The notes under the pieces were generated by a model. That model was not told where the DNA came from and did not search any database. It saw only the letters and a program-made list of their open reading frames with translations. This document shows positions 5,946-13,492 of a DNA stretch of 13,492 bases, piece by piece. Made by a program: the position numbers and the translations under genes. Location of the stretch: the NCBI GenBank assembly GCA_023410055.1, contig JAEYQK010000103.1, forward strand, positions 1 to 13,492, given 5' to 3'. Each line of letters opens with the position of its first letter. Positions within the stretch are counted from its first letter, which is position 1. This DNA is from Acidobacteriota bacterium. GTDB taxonomy: Bacteria > Acidobacteriota > Terriglobia > Terriglobales > Acidobacteriaceae.

Positions 5946-7490
5946 TTACTTAGCTGCCGTGCTCTTCACAACTTCGCCGAACAAATCACAGAACGCCGCC
6001 CTCTGATCCGGGCTCGCCTTCACCTTCCCGTCAGCGGTGAACTCGATGTGCTCGGGTTTCGACGCATCGAATTTCGGCCAAGTCGGAACGCCCTCGCCAT
6101 TCGGATCGCCCTTCTTCGCGAAGTTCGTCCAATAGAGCTGGACCGCATCCGACAGCTTGCGATCGACTTCCGTATACTCGCCCGGTTGGCTCCCGGTCGA
6201 CAGCAGGTTGCCGAACACATAAGGCAAGTCCGTCGAGTGACTCGTGCTTGGCCTCGGCGGGATCGCGCGCCCAAACTCATACCGCCACACAGGATTCCCC
6301 GCCGCACTATGCCACTTCGCTCCCATCACTCCAGGACACCGGAAGCTCGTATCGGTCCCGAACTCATCCTGCGTCCGCGCCCCGCCACCGTTCGCGCCAT
6401 CCAACCCATACAGAGCAATCGCCTTCGGAGCCAGCGAGCCATATCTCATCTCGATCGTTTTGCGCAGGTCTCCACCCGGAGAAAGATTCTCGATACTCAC
6501 GTTGCCGAGCAGCAATGGGATCTTTGCCTCTTTCCCGGCTGCGAAAACATCGTGCATGTCCGTCGGGAAAACATATCCATCGGTGTTCGTGCCTCCGGCC
6601 CGTGCCTTTAGCAATTCCTGAACCGGCATCGACCTCAACCGTGCGATCGCTCCCGTCTCCGGGGCACCCAGCCGCTTGGCCGTTTCCACGCCGTAGTTTT
6701 CTGCCTGCGCAAGTGTCGCGCCTCCCAGAGCTACGCCGAAGCCGCTCTGCGCAATCACTTTATGGACCAATCCATTCGCCAGCGGACTCGCCATCAAGCT
6801 CGAGGCGTTGAACGCTCCCGCCGACTGTCCAAACGCCGTCACATTGTTCGGATCTCCTCCAAACTTCGCGATGTTCTCATGCACCCACTGCAGCGCGGCA
6901 ATCAGATCCAGCGTGCCGTAGTTTCCCGAAACGTGATGCGGCGATTCCTTCGACAGCTCAGGATGAGCGAAGAATCCAAAGACCCCCAACCGGTACTGCG
7001 GGATCACAAGAATCGCGCCATGCTTGATCAGGTGCTCGCCGGCATAGAGCTCATCAAAACCACCCGCGCCACCCGTATTGCCGCCGCCGTGAATCCAGAA
7101 CATCACCGGCAGCTTCGACCGCACCGGCCACTCTGGCGTCCACACATCCAGATACAGACAGTCTTCCTGTCCCGCCTTGGCAAACAAGTCGTTCCAACCC
7201 GCCGCAGCCTGCGCGCAGGGAGCGCCCGGCTTCTCCGCCGACCGTACTCCACTCCAGGCCTTCACCGGCTGTGGTTCACGCCAGCGCAATTCGCCCACGG
7301 GCGGCTGCGCAAATGGAATCCCCCTAAACAACGCTCCTGACTGCCCCGTCAAGGCGAGCCCGCGAATCTGCCCGCCAGTAACGGCGGTCGTCGGCGCAGC
7401 CTTCGAATCCTGCGCACCTGCGATTGAGATCAAGCCGAAACACGCAACTAGACAAATAAGTGCAAGCGAACCACGCATAGAGACCCTCAT
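5946..7490 (-). CDS. Secreted type-B carboxylesterase
   Basis: A serine hydrolase of the carboxylesterase B / cholinesterase-like family, 514 residues from the ATG at 7490 (GGAG 7 bases upstream). Other in-frame starts are the ATGs at 7496 and 7478; the latter also has a GAGGG site. A signal peptide is clear (MRGSLALICLVACFGLISIAGAQ), so it acts outside the cytoplasm. Numbering from 7490: family motif EDCLYLDVWTP (109-119), oxyanion loop HGGG (134-137), nucleophile Ser223 in GQSAG, probable acid Glu334, and catalytic His418 in SHSTDLPYVFG. All expected residues are present and the length is normal. The substrate is unknown; relatives cleave carboxylic, aromatic or carbohydrate esters. The gene stands alone, divergent from the GH43 gene, which would fit deacetylation or deferuloylation of plant polysaccharide, but that is speculation. 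Confidence 0.92.
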   Translation of the reverse strand: MRVSMRGSLALICLVACFGLISIAGAQDSKAAPTTAVTGGQIRGLALTGQSGALFRGIPFAQPPVGELRWREPQPVKAWSGVRSAEKPGAPCAQAAAGWNDLFAKAGQEDCLYLDVWTPEWPVRSKLPVMFWIHGGGNTGGAGGFDELYAGEHLIKHGAILVIPQYRLGVFGFFAHPELSKESPHHVSGNYGTLDLIAALQWVHENIAKFGGDPNNVTAFGQSAGAFNASSLMASPLANGLVHKVIAQSGFGVALGGATLAQAENYGVETAKRLGAPETGAIARLRSMPVQELLKARAGGTNTDGYVFPTDMHDVFAAGKEAKIPLLLGNVSIENLSPGGDLRKTIEMRYGSLAPKAIALYGLDGANGGGARTQDEFGTDTSFRCPGVMGAKWHSAAGNPVWRYEFGRAIPPRPSTSHSTDLPYVFGNLLSTGSQPGEYTEVDRKLSDAVQLYWTNFAKKGDPNGEGVPTWPKFDASKPEHIEFTADGKVKASPDQRAAFCDLFGEVVKSTAAK

Positions 7491-7573
7491 CAGCATTCTC
7501 CAAGGACATCAAATAAACCAGCAGACCAGCATGAATCCTGCCGACGAACGATGCAACAAAAACTTGGCTCTCA

Positions 7574-7676
7574 GCCGTGCAGCGGCGTCACTAGCTAGCC
7601 GGGGTGCGTAAGCCCCCGGTACAAACGTGGAAATAGACGAGTCCCGCCAGGGACGACAGGGGTTCGGCCGGTGCCG
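7574..7676. repeat. Cluster of four small palindromes (REP-like element)
   Basis: Four hairpins in a row: GCCG-TGCAG-CGGC (7574-7586), CCGGGG-N9-CCCCGG (7599-7619), GTCCC-GCCA-GGGAC (7641-7654) and CGGC-CGGT-GCCG (7665-7676). Successive hairpins with unlike stems and short linkers suggest one composite extragenic palindromic element, a type I recall from acidobacterial spacers; this is unverified. It fills most of the 327-base divergent spacer between the esterase and the GH43 gene, where I find no protein gene. A -10-like TATATT at 7754-7759 could serve the GH43 gene, but no good -35 accompanies it. Confidence 0.6.
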
Positions 7677-7817
7677 GGGTTTGACCGCGCCAGGTCCTGC
7701 AACGCCCGTCGGTCGACCGAGGTTGGTGACAGACAGTCTCTCAACGTGACCTGTATATTAGTCTCAGTTCGACTACTAACAACCAAGCAGCGAGTACACC
7801 TGCTCAAGGAGCAACAA

Positions 7818-8822
7818 ATGACGAGTCGCGCACCTAACGGACGGAAATATCTCTCGCAGCCGCTCGTAAAGGAAATCTTTACAGCCGACCCCTCAGCCCA
7901 TGTGTTCGAGGGAAAGATCTACGTTTATCCCAGCCACGACATCGATGCTGGCATTCCCGATGACGATCTCGGCAACCAGTACGCCATGCGCGACTACATA
8001 GTCCTGTCGATGGATGAGCCGGGCGCTCCGACAACCGCCCACCCCGTAGCACTGAAGGTCGAAGACGTGCCTTGGGCCGACAAGCAATTCTGGGCACCTG
8101 ATGCCGCCTGCAAGAACGGCACTTATTACCTCTACTTCCCCGCACGCGACCACAACGGCATTTTCCGCATTGGCGTCGCCACCTCGAAGTCGCCCGCCGG
8201 TCCCTTTACGCCTGAACCCGAGCCGATCAAAGGCAGCTTCTCCATCGACCCGGCTGTCTTCGTCGACGACGACGGCGAAGCCTACATGTATTTCGGCGGC
8301 ATCTGGGGCGGCCAGCTCCAGCGCTGGGCGACCGGCAAGTTCGATCCCAACGGCTCGGACACCGACCTGCACCAGGACGACAAGCCCGCCCTTTGCGCCA
8401 AGGTCGCCAAGCTGACGCCCGACATGAAGGAATTCGCGCACCCTGCCAAGGACGTGGTGATCCTCGACGAGGCTGGCAAGCCCGTTCTGGCCGGCGATCA
8501 CGACAAGCGCTTCTTCGAAGCTTCCTGGCTCTTCAAGCGCGACGGCAAATACTACTTCACCTATTCGACCGGCGACACGCACTACCTGAACTATGCCATC
8601 GGCGACAATCCGTATGGCCCCTTCACCTACAAAGGCCACTTCCTTGAACCAGTGCAGGGCTGGACTACGCATCACTCCGTCGTCGAGTTCAAGGGCAAGT
8701 GGTGGCTGTTCTACCACGACGTCCAACTGTCGGATAAGAGCCACCTGCGCTGCGTGAAGGTAACGGAACTCTTCTTCAACCCCGACGGCACGATCAAGAT
8801 GATCGATCCGTTCACGGACTAA
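7818..8822 (+). CDS. Glycoside hydrolase family 43 (beta-xylosidase / alpha-L-arabinofuranosidase type)
   Basis: A 334-residue five-bladed propeller hydrolase that cleaves xylose or arabinose units by inversion. The start ATG at 7818 has AAGGAG with a CAACAA spacer; the open frame extends upstream to 7671, but with no ribosome site or family likeness. GH43 residues: catalytic base Asp24 in TADPSAHVFEGKIYVYPSHD, pKa-tuning Asp144 in SFSIDPAVFVDDDGEAYMYF, and catalytic acid Glu234 in FFEASWLFKRDGKYYFTYS. The blade-like ending GPFTYKGHFLEP and a His pair (285-286) in GWTTHHSVVEFKGKWWLFYHD also fit. There is no signal peptide or carbohydrate-binding domain, so it probably acts in the cytoplasm on imported oligosaccharides. 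It stands alone with no transporter or sugar-pathway gene in the window. Exact specificity cannot be read from sequence. Confidence 0.92.
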   Translation: MTSRAPNGRKYLSQPLVKEIFTADPSAHVFEGKIYVYPSHDIDAGIPDDDLGNQYAMRDYIVLSMDEPGAPTTAHPVALKVEDVPWADKQFWAPDAACKNGTYYLYFPARDHNGIFRIGVATSKSPAGPFTPEPEPIKGSFSIDPAVFVDDDGEAYMYFGGIWGGQLQRWATGKFDPNGSDTDLHQDDKPALCAKVAKLTPDMKEFAHPAKDVVILDEAGKPVLAGDHDKRFFEASWLFKRDGKYYFTYSTGDTHYLNYAIGDNPYGPFTYKGHFLEPVQGWTTHHSVVEFKGKWWLFYHDVQLSDKSHLRCVKVTELFFNPDGTIKMIDPFTD

Positions 8823-8847
8823 CTAGATTTCGAACAAATCGCGGTGC

Positions 8848-8878
8848 CCCACATCTGCCAGCTTTTGGCAGATGTGGG
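8848..8878. terminator. 13-bp perfect stem-loop after the GH43 gene
   Basis: CCCACATCTGCCA (8848-8860) and TGGCAGATGTGGG (8866-8878) pair perfectly around GCTTT. It lies 25 bases past the GH43 stop, between converging genes. There is no T-run on either side, so it is either a T-less terminator or mRNA-end protector, or another palindromic element. Confidence 0.6.
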
Positions 8879-8940
8879 CGACAGAAAAGCCCCACAGATG
8901 CTTCTGGCTCTGCTGGTCCACTGAATCGACGGCACAAACA

Positions 8941-8991
8941 AACAGCCCCAAGCCATCCACGACAGACCGTCGCGAACAACTTGGGGCTGTT
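8941..8991. terminator. 12-bp stem-loop in the convergent spacer
   Basis: AACAGCCCCAAG (8941-8952) pairs with CTTGGGGCTGTT (8980-8991). The 27-base loop contains an inner CGAC-AGACC-GTCG stem (8960-8972). On the minus strand it is followed by TGTTTG, fitting termination of the gene ending at 9012; on the plus strand it is followed by CTTC. It may act in both directions. Confidence 0.6.
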
Positions 8992-9011
8992 CTTCAATCG
9001 TGAAAGAGAAT

Positions 9012-9773
9012 CTATTCCTGCACTGGATGGAACTCGCCACGCTGCATCAGCATCACGTTTCGCCCACCACCGACCCGCGTGGAATCCAGTTCCACCGGAC
9101 GGTTGATGATCATCTCCACGGTAGTGCCCGCGGGCAGATGCACATCACTGCCACGCGACAACATGGCGATTGCCAGGCCCGTTGCACCACCGATTCCAGC
9201 GCCGATTCCGGCTCCCTTGCCGCCACCCGCGATGGCGCCGATCGCAGCGCCCGAAGCTCCGGTGCTGGCAACCGTCCCGATATCCTTGCCCTTTTCGCCT
9301 TGTTGCTGAATCGTTCCCTCGGCGTCCTTGGTTTGCGCCTTCTCTGAATCCAGCGAGTCAACGGAGCCGGGCAGCGCCACCGTGTATCCACTCGGGAAGA
9401 TCAGCGTGGTGAAGTTGAACTGCAATTCGGCGCGGCCCTTCACCCGCCCGGGACGCACGATCTTGCTGATCTTGCCCTGGACATAAGTGCCGACCGGAAT
9501 CATCATCTTCCCGTCGATAGCGACTGGAAATTCCGTGCGCGCGTAAACGCCGTCGCCAACGTGCGCCGTCTTGGTCGAGATACCGCTCTGCAGCCGAAGC
9601 GGCACTCTTGTTCCCGAGGGAACAACCCACGGCTTCATCTGTTTAGCCGCTGGCTCGGGGTTCTGCTCGACTTTGCTCATGTCACGCGGCCTTACGAGAA
9701 CCGGAGCGTCTGACTGTTGTGCGTAGGCGACACTTACGAAAGCCAGCAGCAGCAGTGCAACAAAGTTGCGCAT
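9012..9773 (-). CDS. Exported protein with TrbI/VirB10-like region and glycine zipper
   Basis: A 253-residue protein. The start ATG at 9773 has GAGG six bases upstream; a TTG at 9785 would lengthen it by four residues. The signal peptide MRNFVALLLLAFVSVAYA ends in a typical AYA cut site. Residues ~50-135 (VPSGTRVPLRLQSGIST, then MMIPVGTYVQGKISKI and LIFPSGYTVALPG) have the rhythm of the periplasmic beta-barrel of TrbI/VirB10 proteins: IPxGTxVxGxI followed by a strand on PSG. Residues ~165-206 are a Gly/Ala-rich zipper (GAAIGAIAGGGKGAGIGAG), as in outer-membrane or pore-like small domains. No other conjugation or secretion gene is nearby, so a stand-alone envelope protein is more likely than a secretion component. 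A -10-like TGTAAT is at 9814-9809 on the minus strand. Function unknown. Confidence 0.75.
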   Translation of the reverse strand: MRNFVALLLLAFVSVAYAQQSDAPVLVRPRDMSKVEQNPEPAAKQMKPWVVPSGTRVPLRLQSGISTKTAHVGDGVYARTEFPVAIDGKMMIPVGTYVQGKISKIVRPGRVKGRAELQFNFTTLIFPSGYTVALPGSVDSLDSEKAQTKDAEGTIQQQGEKGKDIGTVASTGASGAAIGAIAGGGKGAGIGAGIGGATGLAIAMLSRGSDVHLPAGTTVEMIINRPVELDSTRVGGGRNVMLMQRGEFHPVQE

Positions 9774-9890
9774 ATCCAACCTCAACCAATCAGATTCACC
9801 ACAATGCCATTACAACCCGTACCCAGCAGCAAAGTAGCGCTCAAAGCAAGCACACCAACATATACTCTCGTCCCAGAGACTTGAAAAGGG

Positions 9891-12251
9891 TTAATAGATC
9901 AGGTACTTCTTTCGGACACCCAAAAACTTCTGCAATCCCTCTCGCCAGTCATCCGCGATCCGTCTCGGATCCTCGCCTGCGGCAATCGCCTGCGCCGCAG
10001 CCTTGTTCACCAACAGCCAATCAAGCTTGTCGAGCTTGTACTGTTCCGGATAAAGCTTGTGCAACGCCGAGGCAATCTCCACACCCAACTCCGGAGAATC
10101 CAGCGAACTCCGATCTACCACGATGATGTTCACGCCGCCACAGCTCTGATTCGCATACACGTCCGCGGTTGGCTTGAAATTCACCGGAACGAATCTAACT
10201 CCACTGATCAGACGCGCATTCATGTACTTCGCGAACTCGTCGGCATTGATCCACGGCGCTCCGACCAATTCAAACGGCGTATTCGTCCCACGCCCGACCG
10301 AGATGTTCGTACCCTCAATCAGCCCGATTCCCGGATAGAGCGTTGCTTCCGTGAGGCTCCGCATGTTGGGCGACGGATTGATCCACACAGCTCCGGTTGA
10401 ATCGAACCAGTCCCCGCGCATCCATCCTTGCACCGGCACAATCGTGAGCCTGGCGTTAATCCCGCGCTCGGCGTTGTACATCTTCGCCAACTCGCCGATT
10501 GTCATGCCGTGGCGAATGGGAACCTGTCCATACGTGACGAACGTCTCTCGTCCAGGATCCGCCACCGGACCTTGCACAAAGGCACCAGTAATCGGATTCG
10601 GCCGATCGAGAACTACCATGCGCTTGTCTGCCTTTGCCGCAGCTTCAAGGAAGTACCCAAGCGTAGTCTCGTAAGTGTAGAACCGCGCACCGATGTCCTG
10701 AATGTCATACACAAGAACGTCAAGTCCGCGCACCACATCCAGAGCCGGACGCCGCTTTGCATCGGTGTTCCCGTAAACGCTGTAGATCGTTACACCCGTT
10801 GCCTCGTCCTTGCCATTGCCGATTTCAGTCGTATCCAGCGCGCCTGCGACACCATGCTCGGGACTAAATATTGCCGCCAGTTCGACTCCGGGCACACGCG
10901 CCAGAACGTCGATTGTCCTTCGGCCCCTGGAATCAAGTCCGGTGTGATTCGTCACCAGCCCAACACGAGTTCGTTTCCCACTTGTTCCACGCAACACATC
11001 GAACTTACGCTGCTCCAGAACGTCAATCCCAAGCTTCACATCACCGTTACGAAATGCGACGCGCCTCGATGCAGTCGCCAGTTCGTTGTAGCCCGTGATA
11101 CTCGCCAGACGGAGCTGCTGATTATCTGTAACACTCAGATCCAGCGCCGCAGTAGCAGCCGTCGCGATCTTCGACCGTAGCGCCACGACCGACTTCCCCG
11201 CACGGGGATGGACGACGTTCGTCAGGATAATAATGTACGTATTCGTCGCTGGATCGATCCAGAGCGACGTGCCTGTAAATCCTGTATGCCCAAACGATCC
11301 GACCGGTAACAGCTCTCCGCGATTGGTTGAGAACGGCGAGTCGATGTCCCATCCCAGGCCACGAACAGCAGTCGCATTCGGTGGCTGCTGCGGCGTCGTC
11401 ATCTTCTCCACGGCAAGCTGACTCAGCGCTTTGAACCCGGTGAGCATGTCTTGCGCGAACTTCGCCGTGTCGTCGGCGGTCGAGAACAGACCCGCGTGTC
11501 CGGCGACTCCGCCCATCCTGCGCGCCGTAGGATCATGCACAACACCGCGCAGCATGCGCCCACGCTCGTCATACTCCGTAGGAGCTATACGTGAAAACCA
11601 GTTCGCCGGAGGCTCGAACTTTGTCTCCTTCATGCCCAGCGGCGTGAAGATATTCCGCTCCGCGTACTCGTTCAGCGGCATACCCGAGACCTTCTCGACG
11701 ATGAAGCCCAGCATCTCGAAGTTGATGTCGCTGTACAGAAAGCGCGAGCCCGGCGGAAAGATCGGCTTCGTGTCCACGATCATCTGGAAAGCAGTGTTCC
11801 TACCCGCCCACGCCGACTTGAGATCAAGATCCTCCGGCAGCCCGGAGTAGTGCGTCAGCAACTCGCGAACAGTGATGTCCCCTTTGCCATTGCGCCCGAA
11901 CTCCGGCACGTACCGGGCCGCCGGATCGCTCAGCCGAATCTTGCCTTGCTCTACAAGCTTCATGACCGAAGTGGCCGTCACCATGCACTTGGTCAACGAT
12001 GCCATGTCGAAGATCGTGTCCTCGGTCATACGCTCACGCGCGGGTTCGAGCGAGCGGTAGCCGAACGCCTTGTGATAAAACACCTTGCCGTCGTGCCCGA
12101 TGAGAACAACGCCTCCCGGGATATTGCCCTTTGCCACAGCCTCATCCATCAGGTTGTCTATGGTTGAGAAATCAGGCGATTGTGCCAAGGCCATGGAGGC
12201 AATCAAAATGATCGCTAGTAACAGAGAGAGCGAGCGAGTGGGGAACAACAT
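9891..12251 (-). CDS. Fusion of serine beta-lactamase-fold hydrolase and NamZ-type exo-muramidase (GH171)
   Basis: A 786-residue exported two-domain enzyme. I start at the ATG at 12251, giving a signal peptide MLFPTRSLSLLLAIILIASMALA; a GTG at 12266 would add five residues, and neither has a clear ribosome site. Numbering below is from the GTG. Domain 1 (about 33-375) is a class C-type beta-lactamase / AmiE-like fold: S90-L-T-K93, Y178-S-D180, H327-T-G329, plus GGVAGHAGLFS. Domain 2 (about 405-790) is a NamZ (former DUF1343) domain: GIDVL, VGLVTNHTG, the FSPEHG motif with likely catalytic Glu470, DIQDIGARFYTY, and VLDRPNPI. NamZ releases MurNAc from the non-reducing end of murein fragments. 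In Bacillus subtilis separate genes in one cluster encode AmiE (beta-lactamase-fold MurNAc-peptide amidase) and NamZ, so this fusion suggests coupled peptide removal and MurNAc release. The amidase role of domain 1 is inference. Confidence 0.9.
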   Translation of the reverse strand: MLFPTRSLSLLLAIILIASMALAQSPDFSTIDNLMDEAVAKGNIPGGVVLIGHDGKVFYHKAFGYRSLEPARERMTEDTIFDMASLTKCMVTATSVMKLVEQGKIRLSDPAARYVPEFGRNGKGDITVRELLTHYSGLPEDLDLKSAWAGRNTAFQMIVDTKPIFPPGSRFLYSDINFEMLGFIVEKVSGMPLNEYAERNIFTPLGMKETKFEPPANWFSRIAPTEYDERGRMLRGVVHDPTARRMGGVAGHAGLFSTADDTAKFAQDMLTGFKALSQLAVEKMTTPQQPPNATAVRGLGWDIDSPFSTNRGELLPVGSFGHTGFTGTSLWIDPATNTYIIILTNVVHPRAGKSVVALRSKIATAATAALDLSVTDNQQLRLASITGYNELATASRRVAFRNGDVKLGIDVLEQRKFDVLRGTSGKRTRVGLVTNHTGLDSRGRRTIDVLARVPGVELAAIFSPEHGVAGALDTTEIGNGKDEATGVTIYSVYGNTDAKRRPALDVVRGLDVLVYDIQDIGARFYTYETTLGYFLEAAAKADKRMVVLDRPNPITGAFVQGPVADPGRETFVTYGQVPIRHGMTIGELAKMYNAERGINARLTIVPVQGWMRGDWFDSTGAVWINPSPNMRSLTEATLYPGIGLIEGTNISVGRGTNTPFELVGAPWINADEFAKYMNARLISGVRFVPVNFKPTADVYANQSCGGVNIIVVDRSSLDSPELGVEIASALHKLYPEQYKLDKLDWLLVNKAAAQAIAAGEDPRRIADDWREGLQKFLGVRKKYLIY

Positions 12252-12374
12252 CGAGTGTCGAATCACGGTTACGCCAGAATAAACCTAGGGGTACTCGCGA
12301 CTGTACACAATTCAGGCACCCTGTTTCAAGGTTCCACTTCGCGGCATCGTCTGCTATAACGCCAATGTCCGAAG
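12252..12374. promoter_or_regulatory. Divergent promoter region of the two serine-hydrolase genes
   Basis: This 123-base gap separates two divergent genes. A -10-like TATAAC lies at 12355-12360 on the plus strand, with a poor -35 (TTCCAC, 12332-12337, 17-base spacer). The mRNA leader would then be only about 8 bases, with no good ribosome site, so initiation may be near-leaderless. On the minus strand TATTCT (12283-12278) is a weak -10 candidate. No clear operator is visible. Confidence 0.3.
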
Positions 12375-13490
12375 ATGAACGACTCGCCACAGACCGCCAG
12401 CGGGTTCCGCCCCGCTTACGACGACCAAGACCGCGTTTTTGCCAGCGCTTTCGCCGTTCTGCGCGAAGGCATAGAGCAGCGCGCGTTCCCTGGTGCTGCA
12501 GTCGCCGTAGCTCGCGGAAACGACCTACTAGCACTCAAGGCATTGGGACGCTTCACCTACGATCCCACATCTCCGGATATCCGTCCCGACACTATCTGGG
12601 ACCTTGCGTCGGTCACCAAGGTCGTAGCGACTACCGCAATGGCCATGATTCTCTACGAGCGTGGCGAACTTGACATCGAAATGCCACTGGAGGCAATCGT
12701 CCCCGAGTTCATTCGCGACAACACTGATCCGCGCCGGGCCGAAGTGACGATTCGCATGCTCCTGGCCCATTCGTCCGGCCTGCCTAGCTATTACCGCATG
12801 TACGAGTACTGCCATTCGCGACAGCAACTGCTCGAGGCCTGCTATAAGAGCGAACTCACCGCCGATCCCGGTGTGCGCGCCGAGTACAGCGACATAGGCT
12901 TCATCCTGCTCGGAGTTGCACTGGAACGAATTGCTGGCGAGAGCATGGATTCCTTCTGCCGTCGGGAAGTGTTTGGGCCGCTCGCTATGACCCATACGAC
13001 CTTCAATCCGCCCGCACGATCGCGCGATTCGATTCCGCCCACGGAAGATGATCAACGCTTTCGTATGCGCGTTGTGCAAGGCGAAGTGAATGACGAGAAT
13101 GCGTGGGTTCTGGGCGGAGTCGCCGGTCACGCGGGCGTCTTCTCGACAGCAACCGATGTTGCTCGATTCGGACAATGCATGATCAACGGCGGTGCGCCGA
13201 TCCTTCGTCCGGAAACCGTTGCGTTCTTCACCCGTCGCGAGTCGTCTCCGCACGGGACATCGCGCGCACTTGGCTGGGACACGCCGTCCCAACCGTCCCA
13301 ATCGGGCAAGCACTTCTCGCCGCGCTCTTTCGGGCATCTCGGATTCACAGGCACTTCGCTCTGGTGTGATCCTGAAAAGCAGGTCACAATCACCCTGCTC
13401 ACGAATCGCACCTGGCCTGACCGGCAGTCGCAGAAGATCAAGCAGATTAGGCCCAGATTCCACGATGCTGTAATGGAAGCCCTTGAATAA
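12375..13490 (+). CDS. Serine hydrolase of the beta-lactamase / AmiE-like family
   Basis: A complete 371-residue protein from ATG 12375 to TAA 13488-13490. Class C beta-lactamase-fold motifs: S79-V-T-K82 in DLASVTK, Y171-S-D173, GGVAGHAGVFSTATD (248-262) and H321-L-G323 in FGHLGFTGTSLW. It closely parallels domain 1 of the divergent fusion gene: LLxHxSGLP, YSDIxFxxLG, GGVAGHAGxFSTA and FGHxGFTGTSLW are shared. The two genes are therefore paralogues. Unlike the fusion it has no signal peptide and no second domain, so it probably works in the cytoplasm, for example on recovered murein peptides or as a small esterase or amidase. No drug-resistance role is implied by the sequence. Two bases of sequence remain after its stop, so what follows is unknown. 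Confidence 0.88.
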   Translation: MNDSPQTASGFRPAYDDQDRVFASAFAVLREGIEQRAFPGAAVAVARGNDLLALKALGRFTYDPTSPDIRPDTIWDLASVTKVVATTAMAMILYERGELDIEMPLEAIVPEFIRDNTDPRRAEVTIRMLLAHSSGLPSYYRMYEYCHSRQQLLEACYKSELTADPGVRAEYSDIGFILLGVALERIAGESMDSFCRREVFGPLAMTHTTFNPPARSRDSIPPTEDDQRFRMRVVQGEVNDENAWVLGGVAGHAGVFSTATDVARFGQCMINGGAPILRPETVAFFTRRESSPHGTSRALGWDTPSQPSQSGKHFSPRSFGHLGFTGTSLWCDPEKQVTITLLTNRTWPDRQSQKIKQIRPRFHDAVMEALE

Positions 13491-13492
13491 CA

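Noticed and set aside
5814..6611. 265-codon open frame on the plus strand opposite the esterase
   Set aside because: Rich in Arg, Pro and His with no family likeness; it is the shadow of a high-G+C gene whose own frame has full catalytic motifs.
7893..8744. 283-codon open frame opposite the GH43 gene
   Set aside because: Follows from G/C-rich third positions of the GH43 frame; no ribosome site or recognised domain.
9012..9773. Conjugation or type IV secretion locus
   Set aside because: Only one TrbI-like region, with no ATPase, relaxase or other secretion genes.
10428..11180. 250-codon plus-strand frame opposite the NamZ domain
   Set aside because: No ribosome site or domain; the minus frame reads the conserved NamZ motifs.
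12528..13463. 311-codon open frame opposite the plus-strand serine hydrolase
   Set aside because: Composition is Arg/Gly/Ser-rich and unlike a folded family; the plus frame has all active-site motifs.
12375..13490. Antibiotic-resistance beta-lactamase
   Set aside because: The fold motifs are shared by many esterases and murein hydrolases; it lacks a signal peptide and resembles the murein-linked fusion domain next door.

Overview
The window most likely comes from a G+C-rich member of the Acidobacteriota, Terriglobia-like. This rests on the protein styles, an mraZ-rsmH-ftsL-ftsI block with a Gram-negative-type secreted proteome, and intergenic spaces full of short tandem repeats and small palindromes. 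It is an inference, because there is no rRNA or other marker gene here. The sequence holds 10 well-supported genes: nine complete, plus the 3' end of a polyprenyl synthetase. It also holds one very small gene (56 codons) that I add by reading the frame directly.

Layout. Bases 1-233 (+) are the tail of a polyprenyl diphosphate synthase. Converging on it is a minus-strand block that reads from about 5675 down to 325. It starts with a promoter and a three-box MraZ operator, followed by mraZ, rsmH (mraW), the 56-aa small ORF, ftsL, ftsI (a septal transpeptidase with one PASTA domain) and an unrecognised 147-aa protein. Murein-precursor genes (murE, murF, mraY) would normally follow ftsI in a dcw cluster. 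Here they are absent, and ftsI runs straight into two kinds of tandem repeat. From 5450 to 5945 lies a 496-base gene-free stretch with the mraZ control region and many inverted repeats.

Next come a secreted type-B carboxylesterase (-), a 327-base divergent spacer carrying four small hairpins, a GH43 glycosidase (+), and a convergent spacer with two long stem-loops. After that come a secreted protein with a TrbI/VirB10-like region and a glycine zipper (-), and a secreted two-domain protein joining a serine beta-lactamase-fold hydrolase to a NamZ/GH171-type exo-muramidase (-). The last gene is a divergent stand-alone paralogue of that serine-hydrolase domain (+).

How the genes fit together. 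Two groups concern the cell wall. mraZ-rsmH-ftsL-ftsI serves septal wall synthesis and its control. The serine hydrolase-NamZ fusion and its divergent paralogue probably serve murein breakdown and recycling. The esterase and GH43 enzyme look like isolated polymer or ester degradation genes. The main points for a second look are the hydrolase-NamZ fusion, the unlisted small gene inside the division operon, the MraZ operator, the cut-short dcw cluster with its paired repeats, and the structured spacer upstream of mraZ.
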